Below the pieces are notes generated by a model, which saw only the letters and a list, made by a program, of their open reading frames with translations, searched no databases and was not told the DNA's origin. Source: CAYSLC01 sp964431545 (lineage in GTDB: Bacteria; Desulfobacterota; Desulfobacteria; Desulfobacterales; JAABSP01). From it: a stretch of 22,522 nt of DNA. The position numbers and the translations under genes were made by a program. Below are positions 6,965 to 13,822 of the stretch, piece by piece. How positions within the stretch are numbered: the stretch's first letter is position 1; each line of letters starts with the position of its first letter. Location of the stretch: assembly GCA_964431545.1 (NCBI GenBank), contig CAYSLC010000074.1, positions 1-22,522 of the forward strand, given 5' to 3'.

Positions 6965-7806
6965 GATCCGGCCTTTCCGCCCTTCCCCCCGCCCATGGGC
7001 GGCACCAGCAGGGCCGGGTCGAGCCGGCGGTCGAACCAGTTGATGCGCCAGTCGAGGTGGGGGCCGGTGGCCCGTCCGGTGGCCCCCACCTCGGCGATCA
7101 CCGCCCCTTGCCGGATGAATTGCCCCTCCCGGGCCAGGGCGGTCCGCAGGTGGAGGAAGGTCGAGGAGACGCCGTGGCCGTGGTCGAGGATCAGGGTCCC
7201 GCCGGAGTAGAACATGTCCGGGTGGACCAGGGTGACCACCCCGTCGGCCGGGGCCCGGACCGGGGTCCCGGCGGGGGCCGCGATGTCGACGCCGTAATGG
7301 GGCCGTTTCGGCTTGCCGTTCAGGACACGCCGGCTGCCGTAGACCCCGGAGATCCTGCCGGTCACCGGCCAGATGAAGTCCATGGCGAAGTCGGTCCTGG
7401 GGGCGTCCCATGAGCGTGCCTGTTTCACCAGGGCGATCTCCTCCCGGATCCGCGCCAGATCCCCGGCCGAAGGCGCGACCTTCCGGGGGGGAAGACCGTC
7501 GATCCGCTCGATCTCATAGGTCCGCTTTTCGACGATGAGCGGCTTCAGGACGGTCTCCCCCGACGGCCGCCGGATCCGGAGCAGCGCCGTGGGGGGCGCG
7601 TCCCGGCCGAACCCAAAGGCGAACAGCCCCTCGGGCGAGATTCGGAGGGGCCGTTCCCCCAAAAAGACCCGGGTCCCCGGCTCGGCCCGGCCGATCACCA
7701 GACCCCCCTGGACCGGATTCCCCTTCAATTCCAGGGCCCAACCGGGCGAAAAGATCCCCAGGGTCGCGAGGATCGCCAACAGACATGGTACAATCGTTTT
7801 TTTCAT
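6961..7806 (-). CDS. Secreted M23 (LytM-fold) peptidase-like protein
   Basis: The ATG at 7806 (MKKTIVPCLLAI) follows AAAGGGGAAAGG and gives 281 residues; an in-frame ATG 12 codons earlier lacks this. Residues 1-24 are a signal peptide (ending GWA). Residues about 28-100 are a beta-rich domain. The M23 domain spans about 144-268: HYGVD (His170, Asp174) supplies the first zinc ligands, FLHL includes His219, and GPHLDW has His250. The last motif is HxD rather than the usual HxH, with Asp252 in place of the second His. These enzymes cut peptidoglycan cross-bridges or activate amidases in the periplasm. It heads the operon with the MFS, ygiQ and terB genes and has its own candidate promoter just upstream. 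Confidence 0.92.
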   Translation of the reverse strand: MKKTIVPCLLAILATLGIFSPGWALELKGNPVQGGLVIGRAEPGTRVFLGERPLRISPEGLFAFGFGRDAPPTALLRIRRPSGETVLKPLIVEKRTYEIERIDGLPPRKVAPSAGDLARIREEIALVKQARSWDAPRTDFAMDFIWPVTGRISGVYGSRRVLNGKPKRPHYGVDIAAPAGTPVRAPADGVVTLVHPDMFYSGGTLILDHGHGVSSTFLHLRTALAREGQFIRQGAVIAEVGATGRATGPHLDWRINWFDRRLDPALLVPPMGGGKGGKAGS

Positions 7807-7832
7807 CCTTTCCCCTTTCCACAAACCGGGAT

Positions 7833-7861
7833 AAGATAACACCGGAGGAGCGGGGACGCAA
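7833..7861 (-). promoter_or_regulatory. Candidate sigma-70 promoter of the M23 operon
   Basis: On the minus strand, TTGCGT (7861-7856) and TATCTT (7838-7833) are separated by 17 bases, with a TG one base upstream of the -10 box (extended -10). Transcription would start near 7826, giving a leader of about 20 bases that contains the AAAGGGG ribosome-binding site. Confidence 0.45.
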
Positions 7862-7999
7862 AGCGATTCGGCGGCCGGCGGCGGGAGGGCGTGTCACCGC
7901 TGAAGGGCGGCGTCCGCCGTCTGATCTCCGCCGGACGGCCGCCTGAATTTGGTCATCGCGGAGATTCATCGGATCGATGGCGTGACCGGCGTCGGGTTG

Positions 8000-8008
8000 T
8001 GGTATAAT
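8000..8008 (+). promoter_or_regulatory. Extended -10 promoter (TGGTATAAT) of the TerB/chemoreceptor operon
   Basis: A perfect TATAAT (8003-8008) is preceded by TG at the extended -10 position, striking in such GC-rich DNA. No good -35 is seen at 16-18 bases; a weak GTGACC lies 15 bases upstream. The start site would be near 8015, leaving a leader of about 130 bases before the first gene at 8144. Confidence 0.6.
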
Positions 8009-8143
8009 CGATGGGCGGCGGGACTCCTCCCGGCCGGACACGGGAACAGAGGCGGTCCGTTCGAGATCCGTCCGGCCGGAACCGAAGATGGAGCGACCTG
8101 TCCGAGGCGGAGGGCCGCCCCGCCGATCCGAAAGGAACATTCC

Positions 8144-8704
8144 ATGGAAAACCGAGATATCATCCGCGCGGTGGTCTGTATGCTGGGCGTCGACGGCGCG
8201 TACGACCCCAGGGAGATGGCCTTTCTCAACCGGCTCTGCGCACGGCTGGATCTCCCCCGGAAATGTGTCATCGACGCCTTCAAGGGGATGCGGGACGGGT
8301 CCACGGCCATCAAGATCCCGAAGTCGCCCGAGGACCGCTCCCGGATCCTCGATTACCTCATCGACGCGGCCCTGAGCGACGGGGAATTGGCCGAGGCCGA
8401 AAAAAAGGTCCTGGAGGCGGCGGCGGTCAAGATGGGGATGGACATGGCGGAGATCACCCGCCGGATCGACGACCGTCTCCGGCCCGAGCCGGATCCGGCC
8501 TTCGACCTCGACCGGGTGACGGCGGACGATCTGCTCACCGGCGGCGGGACGCCGTCCTCCCAAAAGGTTCTGGCGACATGCCCCGGTTGCGGATACGAGG
8601 CCCACGAGCCCGATGACCGGTTGGTCAAGGGGCCCCACGGCCCGGGCGAGTGCCCCTTCTGCGGGGTTGTCGTGGGGAAGAGACGAGCGTCGGATGAAGC
8701 GTGA
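8144..8704 (+). CDS. TerB-like protein with C-terminal zinc ribbon
   Basis: The 186-residue product starts at an ATG with AAAGGA about 7 bases upstream. Residues 1-115 are helical and TerB-like, with an acidic turn in each half: LGVDGAYDPREMAFLNRL (14-31) and ALSDGELAEAEKKVLEAAA (76-94). A short linker leads to a zinc ribbon at about 144-178 with CPGC (Cys146, Cys149) and CPFC (Cys170, Cys173). No signal peptide or membrane span is present, so it is cytoplasmic. The gene ends 28 bases before the preferred start of a large chemoreceptor, and an alternative receptor start overlaps it, so the two are co-transcribed. The combination suggests a metal- or redox-responsive partner of the receptor, but function is unknown. 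Confidence 0.8.
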   Translation: MENRDIIRAVVCMLGVDGAYDPREMAFLNRLCARLDLPRKCVIDAFKGMRDGSTAIKIPKSPEDRSRILDYLIDAALSDGELAEAEKKVLEAAAVKMGMDMAEITRRIDDRLRPEPDPAFDLDRVTADDLLTGGGTPSSQKVLATCPGCGYEAHEPDDRLVKGPHGPGECPFCGVVVGKRRASDEA

Positions 8705-8732
8705 AGAGGCAACTCCCGATACGAGGCAGACG

Positions 8733-11237
8733 ATGCGAAACCGTTTCGGCTTTAAGACGAAGATCATGGCGGCGATCTGCGGACCGCTGCTCCTGTTCGT
8801 TCTCCTCTCCGGCATCACCTACATCGGCATGAAGCGTCAGCGCGATACCGCCGGGTGGGTGGAAAAAACCCACGAGATCCTCCACCGGACCGCCCGGATC
8901 GAATCGATCGTTCTGACCATGAGCACCGAGGTCAGGGGGTTTCTCCTGTCCGGGGCGACGGATCAGCTGGCGGCCTACGAGGCCGAAAAAGAGCATCTTG
9001 AGGGGGAGATCGCCTCCCTTACCGCCCTGCTCCCGGCGCGACCGGAACAGCTGAAACGGGTCGACGAGATGGCCCGGGTCCTGCGGGAATGGGACGAGAC
9101 CGCCACCGTCGAGGCCGTGGCCCTTCGGCGGGAGATCGGCGACGCCGAGACCATGAACGACATGGCCGCGCGGGTGCGGGAGGCCGAGACCAAGGACCAT
9201 TTCCGCCGGTTGCGGGACCGGATCGCCGATTTCATCCGGAATCAGGAGGAGGAGATCGAGGCCCGGAAGCAGAACGCCATGGCGAGCTATCTCAAGGTCC
9301 ATAACGACCTGGAAGGCCTCCTGGAAACCGATCGCCGGTTCCAAAACGACCTCGATCTGCTCCAGCAGATCTACGCCATCATCGAGAACGCCGAAGAGAT
9401 GGAGCGGGGCCTCCGGGGGTATCTTTTGTCCGGAGAAAGCGCCTATCTGGAGCGGTATGGGAAGGCCGGCGAAGAACTGCCGCAACGGCTGTCGCGCCTG
9501 TCGATTTTCCTGGAGGACGAGCCGAAACTCGCCGATGCCCTGGCCGATGCCGAACGGATCATCGGATATTGGGGCCGGGAGATCGCGGATCCGGCCATCG
9601 CCCTGAAAAAGAGCCTGCAAAAGACGCCCTCCGCCATCATCAACCTGTCGGTGTTTCTCGAAAACCGGGGTGCAGGCGCCTACTTCGATGCGTTTCTGGA
9701 GCGGATCGAAATCATCCGCTCGTCAGCCTACCTGCGCATGGAGACGCGGCGGGAGAAGACCAGCTTGATGATCTTCCACAGCGTGGCCAACGTCCAGACC
9801 CTGGGCAGCGCCAACGATCGGCTCGACCAGGCCCACCGCGCCATCCGGGAAGCTTTGTGGGCGTTCATCGCGGCCGTCAACACCGAAACCGGAATGCGCG
9901 GATTTCTGCTGACCGGTGTGGAGACGCTTCTGGCGCCCTACCACGAAGGGTCATCCACCTTTTACGAGCGGCTCGACGCGCTCGGGGAGGCGCTGTCCCA
10001 CAAAACCGAACAGGTCCGGCTGTTGAAGGAGATCGGGGCCACCTTCTCGGAGTGGCTCGACAGGGTGACCACGCCCCTCCTTCTGCTGCGGCGGGAGATC
10101 GGCCATTCGGCCACCATGGACGATATGGCCGATCTCATCAAAGCCGGGGCGGGAGAGGGGTATCTCTCCCGGTTCCGGGACATCCTGGGCGACATTGAAA
10201 CCGACGCCCGCAACGCCCTGGACCGGCGGAAGACGGAGAACGATCGAATGGTGGCGTGGACCCAGGGGCTCCTGGTCGGCGGGGTCCCCCTCACCCTCCT
10301 CCTTGCCCTCCTCGCGGCCGGGGCACTGGCCAGAAGCATCGGCCGGCCGGTGGAAGCGGTGGCCGCCGGACTCGGGGAATCCGCCCGGACCGTCGCCTCG
10401 GCCGCCGACCACGTCTCGGAGGCCGGCGGGAACCTGTCCGAGGGGGCCGCCCGTCAGGCCGCGGCCCTGGAGGAGAGCGCGGCGTCCCTGGAGGAGATGG
10501 CCGCCCTGGCGGGCGGAAACGCCGAACACACCGGCGAGGCGACCCGCATCGTCGCCGAATCCCAGACGACCTTCGGAAAGGTCGAGGAGCGGGCCGCGGC
10601 CCTCGGGGAGACCATGGCCGCCATCCGGCTGGCCGGGGAGAAGAGCGGCAGGATCATCCGCACCATCGACGACATCGCCTTCCAGACCGACCTGCTGGCC
10701 CTCAATGCCGCCGTTGAAGCGGCCCGTGCCGGAGAGACCGGCGCGGGGTTCGCCGTGGTGGCCGAGGAGGTCCGGAAACTGGCCAAGCGCGCGGCCGAAG
10801 CGGCCCGGCGGACTGCCGAGGGGCTGGAAGAGACCGCCGGAACGATCGCCCAGGGGGACGAGGCGGTGAAAGAGGTCCGGGACGCCATCTCGGAAGTGGC
10901 CGGGGCGGCCCGGAAGATGGGCGGGATCGTCGGGGAGATCGCCGCCGCCTCCAGGGACCAGGCCGCCACCGCCAAGGAGGTCAGCGAATCGGTGGCCGCC
11001 ATGGACCGCACCACCCAGGAGACGGCTTCCACCGCCCAGGAGACCGCCGCCTCGGCGGAGGAGATGTCCGCCCAGGCCAGGGAGATGGAGGCGATGGCGG
11101 GGCGGCTGGCGGCGATGCTCCGGGGCCGGGAAAAGCGGCCCCGAAGGGAGGAGGCGAAACGGCGGCTCCCCCTGAATCCACCCGGGGCCCCCTCGGAAGG
11201 CGCCGACGTCCCAACGGCGAACAAAGATCCCCGTTGA
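8733..11237 (+). CDS. Methyl-accepting chemotaxis protein with three tandem CHASE3-like sensor modules
   Basis: 834 residues from the ATG at 8733 (GAGG 6 bases upstream); an ATG at 8694 is an alternative with a poorer site. Span 1 is at about 12-32, the periplasmic part at 34-509, span 2 at 511-530. The periplasmic part is a triple repeat of about 160 residues. RG(F/Y)LL(S/T)G occurs at 68, 228 and 389, each followed by a Trp exactly 52 residues later (120, 280, 441) and an LRREIG-type motif 63 residues later (131, 291, 452; degenerate as LKKSLQ in the middle copy). After span 2 a normal HAMP domain is not evident. The receptor tip is canonical: DDIAFQTDLLALNAAVEAAR then AGFAVVAEEVRKLA at 646-684. 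It would signal to CheA/CheW. No CheR-tethering pentapeptide ends the basic tail. Confidence 0.94.
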   Translation: MRNRFGFKTKIMAAICGPLLLFVLLSGITYIGMKRQRDTAGWVEKTHEILHRTARIESIVLTMSTEVRGFLLSGATDQLAAYEAEKEHLEGEIASLTALLPARPEQLKRVDEMARVLREWDETATVEAVALRREIGDAETMNDMAARVREAETKDHFRRLRDRIADFIRNQEEEIEARKQNAMASYLKVHNDLEGLLETDRRFQNDLDLLQQIYAIIENAEEMERGLRGYLLSGESAYLERYGKAGEELPQRLSRLSIFLEDEPKLADALADAERIIGYWGREIADPAIALKKSLQKTPSAIINLSVFLENRGAGAYFDAFLERIEIIRSSAYLRMETRREKTSLMIFHSVANVQTLGSANDRLDQAHRAIREALWAFIAAVNTETGMRGFLLTGVETLLAPYHEGSSTFYERLDALGEALSHKTEQVRLLKEIGATFSEWLDRVTTPLLLLRREIGHSATMDDMADLIKAGAGEGYLSRFRDILGDIETDARNALDRRKTENDRMVAWTQGLLVGGVPLTLLLALLAAGALARSIGRPVEAVAAGLGESARTVASAADHVSEAGGNLSEGAARQAAALEESAASLEEMAALAGGNAEHTGEATRIVAESQTTFGKVEERAAALGETMAAIRLAGEKSGRIIRTIDDIAFQTDLLALNAAVEAARAGETGAGFAVVAEEVRKLAKRAAEAARRTAEGLEETAGTIAQGDEAVKEVRDAISEVAGAARKMGGIVGEIAAASRDQAATAKEVSESVAAMDRTTQETASTAQETAASAEEMSAQAREMEAMAGRLAAMLRGREKRPRREEAKRRLPLNPPGAPSEGADVPTANKDPR

Positions 11238-11282
11238 TCGGCCTGGGGCGGTTCCGCCGGAATCGATGCGATGGAGAAGGGA

Positions 11283-12515
11283 TCAAGCCGGCGACGGCCC
11301 GCCCTTCGGACGCCCGGCGGCCCAGAACCAGACCGCCGCGGCCGCCTGGAGCCCCACGACGACCCAGAAGGCGGCGCCGTAGCCGGCCGGCGCGTAGCCG
11401 GTCTCCGTACCGGGCCAGAGGCCGATGATGGCGCCGATCCCCCACTGGGCGGAGAAGGCGGCCACGAAGACCAGCAGGTTCAGCGCGGTGTTGGCCCGGC
11501 CGGAGAGGTGGAGCGGGAAGCTCTGCGAAAGGACGGCGTAGGGGAGGATCCCCGAGGTGCCGAAGAACCCGAAGAGGAGCCACAGGGGGACGGCCCACGC
11601 CGTCGGCGCGATCACCAGCAGCACCAGCACGGCCATGAAGAGGCCCATGCCGGCGGCGGCCACCGCCATGGGCCGGACCCCTCTTCGGCTCAGCCGCTCG
11701 GCCGCCGTGCCCAGGGTCAGGTACCCGGCCAGCATGGCCGCCGCCACCCAGAGCAGGGTCGCGGCCACCGCCGGGCGATCGAAGCCGGCCACATCCCGGA
11801 GCCAGGGGCCCGACCAGAGGCCGTGGATCGCCAGGAAGGAGGCCTGGGACAGGGTGGCCCAGGGGGCGATCCGCCAAAAGGAGAGGCTCCCCAGCACCGT
11901 GCCGATGCCCCGGATCTGATCGGAGAGGCGAAGGTCTTCCCCCTCCGTCTCCCGCTCGGGGACCACGAAGAAGATGACGGCGGCCACCAGCAGGGTCGCC
12001 CCAGACAGGAGGGCGAAGACGCCCCGCCAGTCGGTGATCGTCAGGGCCGCCTCCACCGGCGAGGTGGCCGCCAACGCCCCCAGGGCCCCGGAGGCCATCT
12101 GGAAGCCGTTCACCTGGGGGAGCTGCTCTTTGGGAAACCAGAGGACGAAGGCCTTGAAGGCGGCCATGAGGCAGGCGGAGACCCCGAACCCGATGAGCCC
12201 CCGGCCGATGACCAGTCCCGCCAGGGTCTCGGCCCTGGAAAAGACGAAGGCGCCGACGGCCGCCACCACCAGGAGGGCCGCCTCGATCCGCCGGGGGCCG
12301 AACCGGTCCAGGAGCACCCCCAGGGGGAGCTGGAAGGCGGCGAAGGTGATGAAGTAGGCGGCGGTGAGCAGCCCCAGCCCCGACGGATCGACGCCGATGT
12401 CGGCGGCCAGGTTGGGGGCGAGGACGGCGTTGATGGTCCGGTAGAGGTAGGAGAGAAAATAGCCCAGGGCGAAGGGCAGGAAGATCCGCAGGCGGAGCAG
12501 CGGGGAGAAGGACAC
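11283..12515 (-). CDS. MFS transporter
   Basis: 410 residues and about 12 spans. The start is a GTG at 12515 with GAGG seven bases upstream; the open frame continues further upstream but reads through a Cys/Pro-rich, non-membrane stretch that looks non-coding. The first span region ALGYFLSYLYRTINAVLAPNL and the loop motif GVLLDRFGPRR are typical of the major facilitator superfamily, as is the paired motif GTAAERLSRRGVRP in the second half. Substrate is not readable. Its gene converges on the chemoreceptor gene (45 bases between stops) and diverges from the molybdoenzyme gene, with which it shares a 169-base control region. A link to export or uptake of an oxyanion used by that enzyme is possible but speculative. 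Confidence 0.9.
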   Translation of the reverse strand: MSFSPLLRLRIFLPFALGYFLSYLYRTINAVLAPNLAADIGVDPSGLGLLTAAYFITFAAFQLPLGVLLDRFGPRRIEAALLVVAAVGAFVFSRAETLAGLVIGRGLIGFGVSACLMAAFKAFVLWFPKEQLPQVNGFQMASGALGALAATSPVEAALTITDWRGVFALLSGATLLVAAVIFFVVPERETEGEDLRLSDQIRGIGTVLGSLSFWRIAPWATLSQASFLAIHGLWSGPWLRDVAGFDRPAVAATLLWVAAAMLAGYLTLGTAAERLSRRGVRPMAVAAAGMGLFMAVLVLLVIAPTAWAVPLWLLFGFFGTSGILPYAVLSQSFPLHLSGRANTALNLLVFVAAFSAQWGIGAIIGLWPGTETGYAPAGYGAAFWVVVGLQAAAAVWFWAAGRPKGGPSPA

Positions 12516-12550
12516 AAGGACACCTCTTTTTGTTGGAGTGGATGAGCATC

Positions 12551-12578
12551 GGCACGGGGTTTCGGAAAACCCCGCGCC
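12551..12578 (-). promoter_or_regulatory. 12-bp stem-loop in the leader of the MFS gene
   Basis: Arms at 12551-12562 and 12567-12578 pair around a 4-base loop. The inner 8 base pairs (CGGGGTTT with AAACCCCG) are perfect, and three more G-C pairs close the base. The one mismatch (A12554/C12575) becomes a G-U wobble only in RNA made from the minus strand. That favours a role in the leader of the MFS transcript, 36-63 bases before its GTG. No U-tract follows, so it is not an obvious terminator. Confidence 0.5.
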
Positions 12579-12611
12579 GTAAGGCCGGACGGCACATCCG
12601 GACCGCATACC

Positions 12612-12640
12612 TTGCAATTGCCGGGCACCGGTGGTCTAAT
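12612..12640 (+). promoter_or_regulatory. Candidate sigma-70 promoter of the molybdoenzyme gene
   Basis: TTGCAA (12612-12617) and TCTAAT (12635-12640) are separated by exactly 17 bases, matching the consensus at 4/6 and 5/6 positions. The start site would be near 12647, giving a leader of about 38 bases containing GAGGAGG. Confidence 0.55.
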
Positions 12641-12684
12641 GGAGGAACGATTCAAACCGAAACGTTCCAATCGAGGAGGACCTT

Positions 12685-13392
12685 GTGAAACGACGAGAAT
12701 TCACCCGGATCATCACCGCGGCGGCCGGTCAGGCGCTGCTGTTGCTCGGCCCCTTCGCCCCCCTGGTCCGACGCGCCTTTTCGGCCCGGGAAAGGCGGGT
12801 GCTGGCGCCGGATACCGACCTGTCCACCCTCCTGTACGAGGACCCGGCCAAGCTGGACGCCCGCCGCCTGCCGGTCACCCCCCTGGAGACGTTCGGCACC
12901 ATGGGCCAGACCGACCATGACGTCGACCTCTCCGCCTGGCGCCTCTCCTTCGCGGGCGCGGTGGAGAAGCCTCTGCGCCTCGGCTATCCCGAGATCAAGG
13001 CCCTGCCTTCCTTCCAGCGGAAGGTGCTCCTCATCTGCCCCGGCGTCTTCGCCTACCAGGCCCGCTGGACGGGGATCTCCCTCTGGGACCTGCTGAAACG
13101 GGCCGGCATCGACGGCCGGGCCACCCACGTGGAGATCAAGGGGCCGGCCGGCCCCCGGGAGAAGCGGGAGCGGTTCGCGGTGGCCGAAATCCGGTCCGGA
13201 GCCGTCTTCCTGGCCCACGCCGTCAACGGCAAGCCCCTGCCCGAGAAGCACGGCTTCCCCCTCCGGGTGGTGGCGGGCGACCACGTGGGGGACGACTGGG
13301 TCAAGTATGTCGACACGGTGGCGGCGGTGATCGGCGAGCCGGCCCCGAACAAGTCCACGTCCGAGGAGGAAGGGCCGGCGTTCCCTCCGTGA
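12685..13392 (+). CDS. Tat-exported molybdopterin-dependent oxidoreductase (sulfite oxidase fold)
   Basis: 235 residues from a GTG start with GAGGAGG five bases upstream. The N-terminus MKRREFTRIITAAAGQALLLL is a twin-arginine signal. The rest matches the Oxidored_molyb (sulfite oxidase/YedY) domain. LLICPGVFAYQARWTGISL places Cys118 as the likely molybdenum ligand, and GFPLRVVAGDHVGDDWVKYV at 190-209 matches the conserved substrate/cofactor loop. It would act in the periplasm as a small single-domain molybdenum-cofactor enzyme. It lacks a heme domain, a dimerisation domain and a YedZ/MsrQ-like membrane partner next door, so its electron partner is unknown. It is shorter than MsrP. The C-terminus is a low-complexity, acidic Pro-rich tail. 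Confidence 0.88.
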   Translation: MKRREFTRIITAAAGQALLLLGPFAPLVRRAFSARERRVLAPDTDLSTLLYEDPAKLDARRLPVTPLETFGTMGQTDHDVDLSAWRLSFAGAVEKPLRLGYPEIKALPSFQRKVLLICPGVFAYQARWTGISLWDLLKRAGIDGRATHVEIKGPAGPREKRERFAVAEIRSGAVFLAHAVNGKPLPEKHGFPLRVVAGDHVGDDWVKYVDTVAAVIGEPAPNKSTSEEEGPAFPP

Positions 13393-13399
13393 TCGCGGG

Positions 13400-13771
13400 C
13401 TATCCGCCGGAGCGCTTCACCGTGTAGCCGCGGCTTCGGAGTTCCGTTTCAAGGGTCTCCCGGTGATCCCCCTGGATCAGGACGGCGCCGTCCTTCACCG
13501 ATCCGCCGGCGCCGCAGCGGCCCTTGAGCGCCTTGGCCAGCGCCGCCAGGTCCGGGCCCTCCAGGTCGATCCCGGCCACGGCGGTGACCGTCTTGCCCTT
13601 CCGCCCCTTGCGCTCCAGGAGGATCCGGACCACGCCGTCCCCCCGGTCGGCCGGGTGTCTGCCGGGCTCCGGCCTCTTCTTTCCGCACCCACATCGGTCC
13701 GACGGCTTTCCGCATTTCGGGCAGATGCGACCGGTCTCCGTGGAGTAGACCAGGCGGCTGTTCTCCTTCAT
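13400..13771 (-). CDS. yciH: SUI1/YciH-family translation initiation factor-like protein
   Basis: 123 residues, with GGGGAG eight bases before the ATG. Residues 48-120 are the SUI1 (eIF1-like) domain: VRILLERKGRKGKTVTAVAG, then LAKALKGRCGAGGSVKDGAV and ending LRSRGYTVKRSGG. The N-terminal part has four cysteines (17, 20, 27, 29, in RICPKCGKPSDRCGCGKK), which could bind zinc. Bacterial YciH discriminates against poor initiation complexes on the 30S subunit and is often stress-linked. It is the last gene of a minus-strand run, 51 bases after yceH, and converges on the molybdoenzyme gene with only 7 bases between their stops. Confidence 0.93.
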   Translation of the reverse strand: MKENSRLVYSTETGRICPKCGKPSDRCGCGKKRPEPGRHPADRGDGVVRILLERKGRKGKTVTAVAGIDLEGPDLAALAKALKGRCGAGGSVKDGAVLIQGDHRETLETELRSRGYTVKRSGG

Positions 13772-13789
13772 GGCGTCGACTCCCCTTCT

Positions 13790-13816
13790 CCGCGCGGCGG
13801 ATCGAAAACCGCGCGG
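13790..13816 (-). promoter_or_regulatory. Stem-loop between yceH and yciH
   Basis: The self-complementary octamer CCGCGCGG occurs at 13790-13797 and again at 13809-13816, so the copies can pair with each other around an 11-base loop. It occupies half of the 51-base gap. There is no T-run after it on the minus strand, so a processing or attenuation role is more likely than full termination. This is inference from structure only. Confidence 0.4.
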
Positions 13817-13822
13817 GGCTTC

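Larger units (their letters stand above)
7807..8143. other. Divergent intergenic control region between the M23 operon and the TerB/chemoreceptor operon
   Basis: These 337 bases hold no convincing gene. They contain a candidate promoter for the M23 operon (7833-7861, minus) and one for the plus-strand operon (8000-8008). Between them is an imperfect stem: GGCGGC plus GTCCG at 7906-7916 pairs with CGGAC and GCCGCC at 7932-7943, with one bulged G. The leader from about 8015 to 8143 is unusually long for the plus operon and GC-rich, but I recognise no riboswitch class in it. Confidence 0.6.

Noticed and set aside
6965..7411. Upstream extension of the Fsr-like MFS gene by about 150 codons
   Set aside because: This part is out-of-frame reading of the M23 gene (Pro/Arg-rich). 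The GTG at 6964 in a GTGA overlap starts right at the first membrane span.
7906..7943. Bulged hairpin read as an intrinsic terminator
   Set aside because: No plus-strand gene ends upstream, and only a weak TGAATTT follows on the plus strand; on the minus strand there is no T-run.
3558..8704. Two TerB-family genes within 5 kb as a tellurite-resistance (ter) island
   Set aside because: No TerA, TerC, TerD, TerE or TerZ genes are present, the two proteins differ in architecture, and they belong to different operons on opposite strands.
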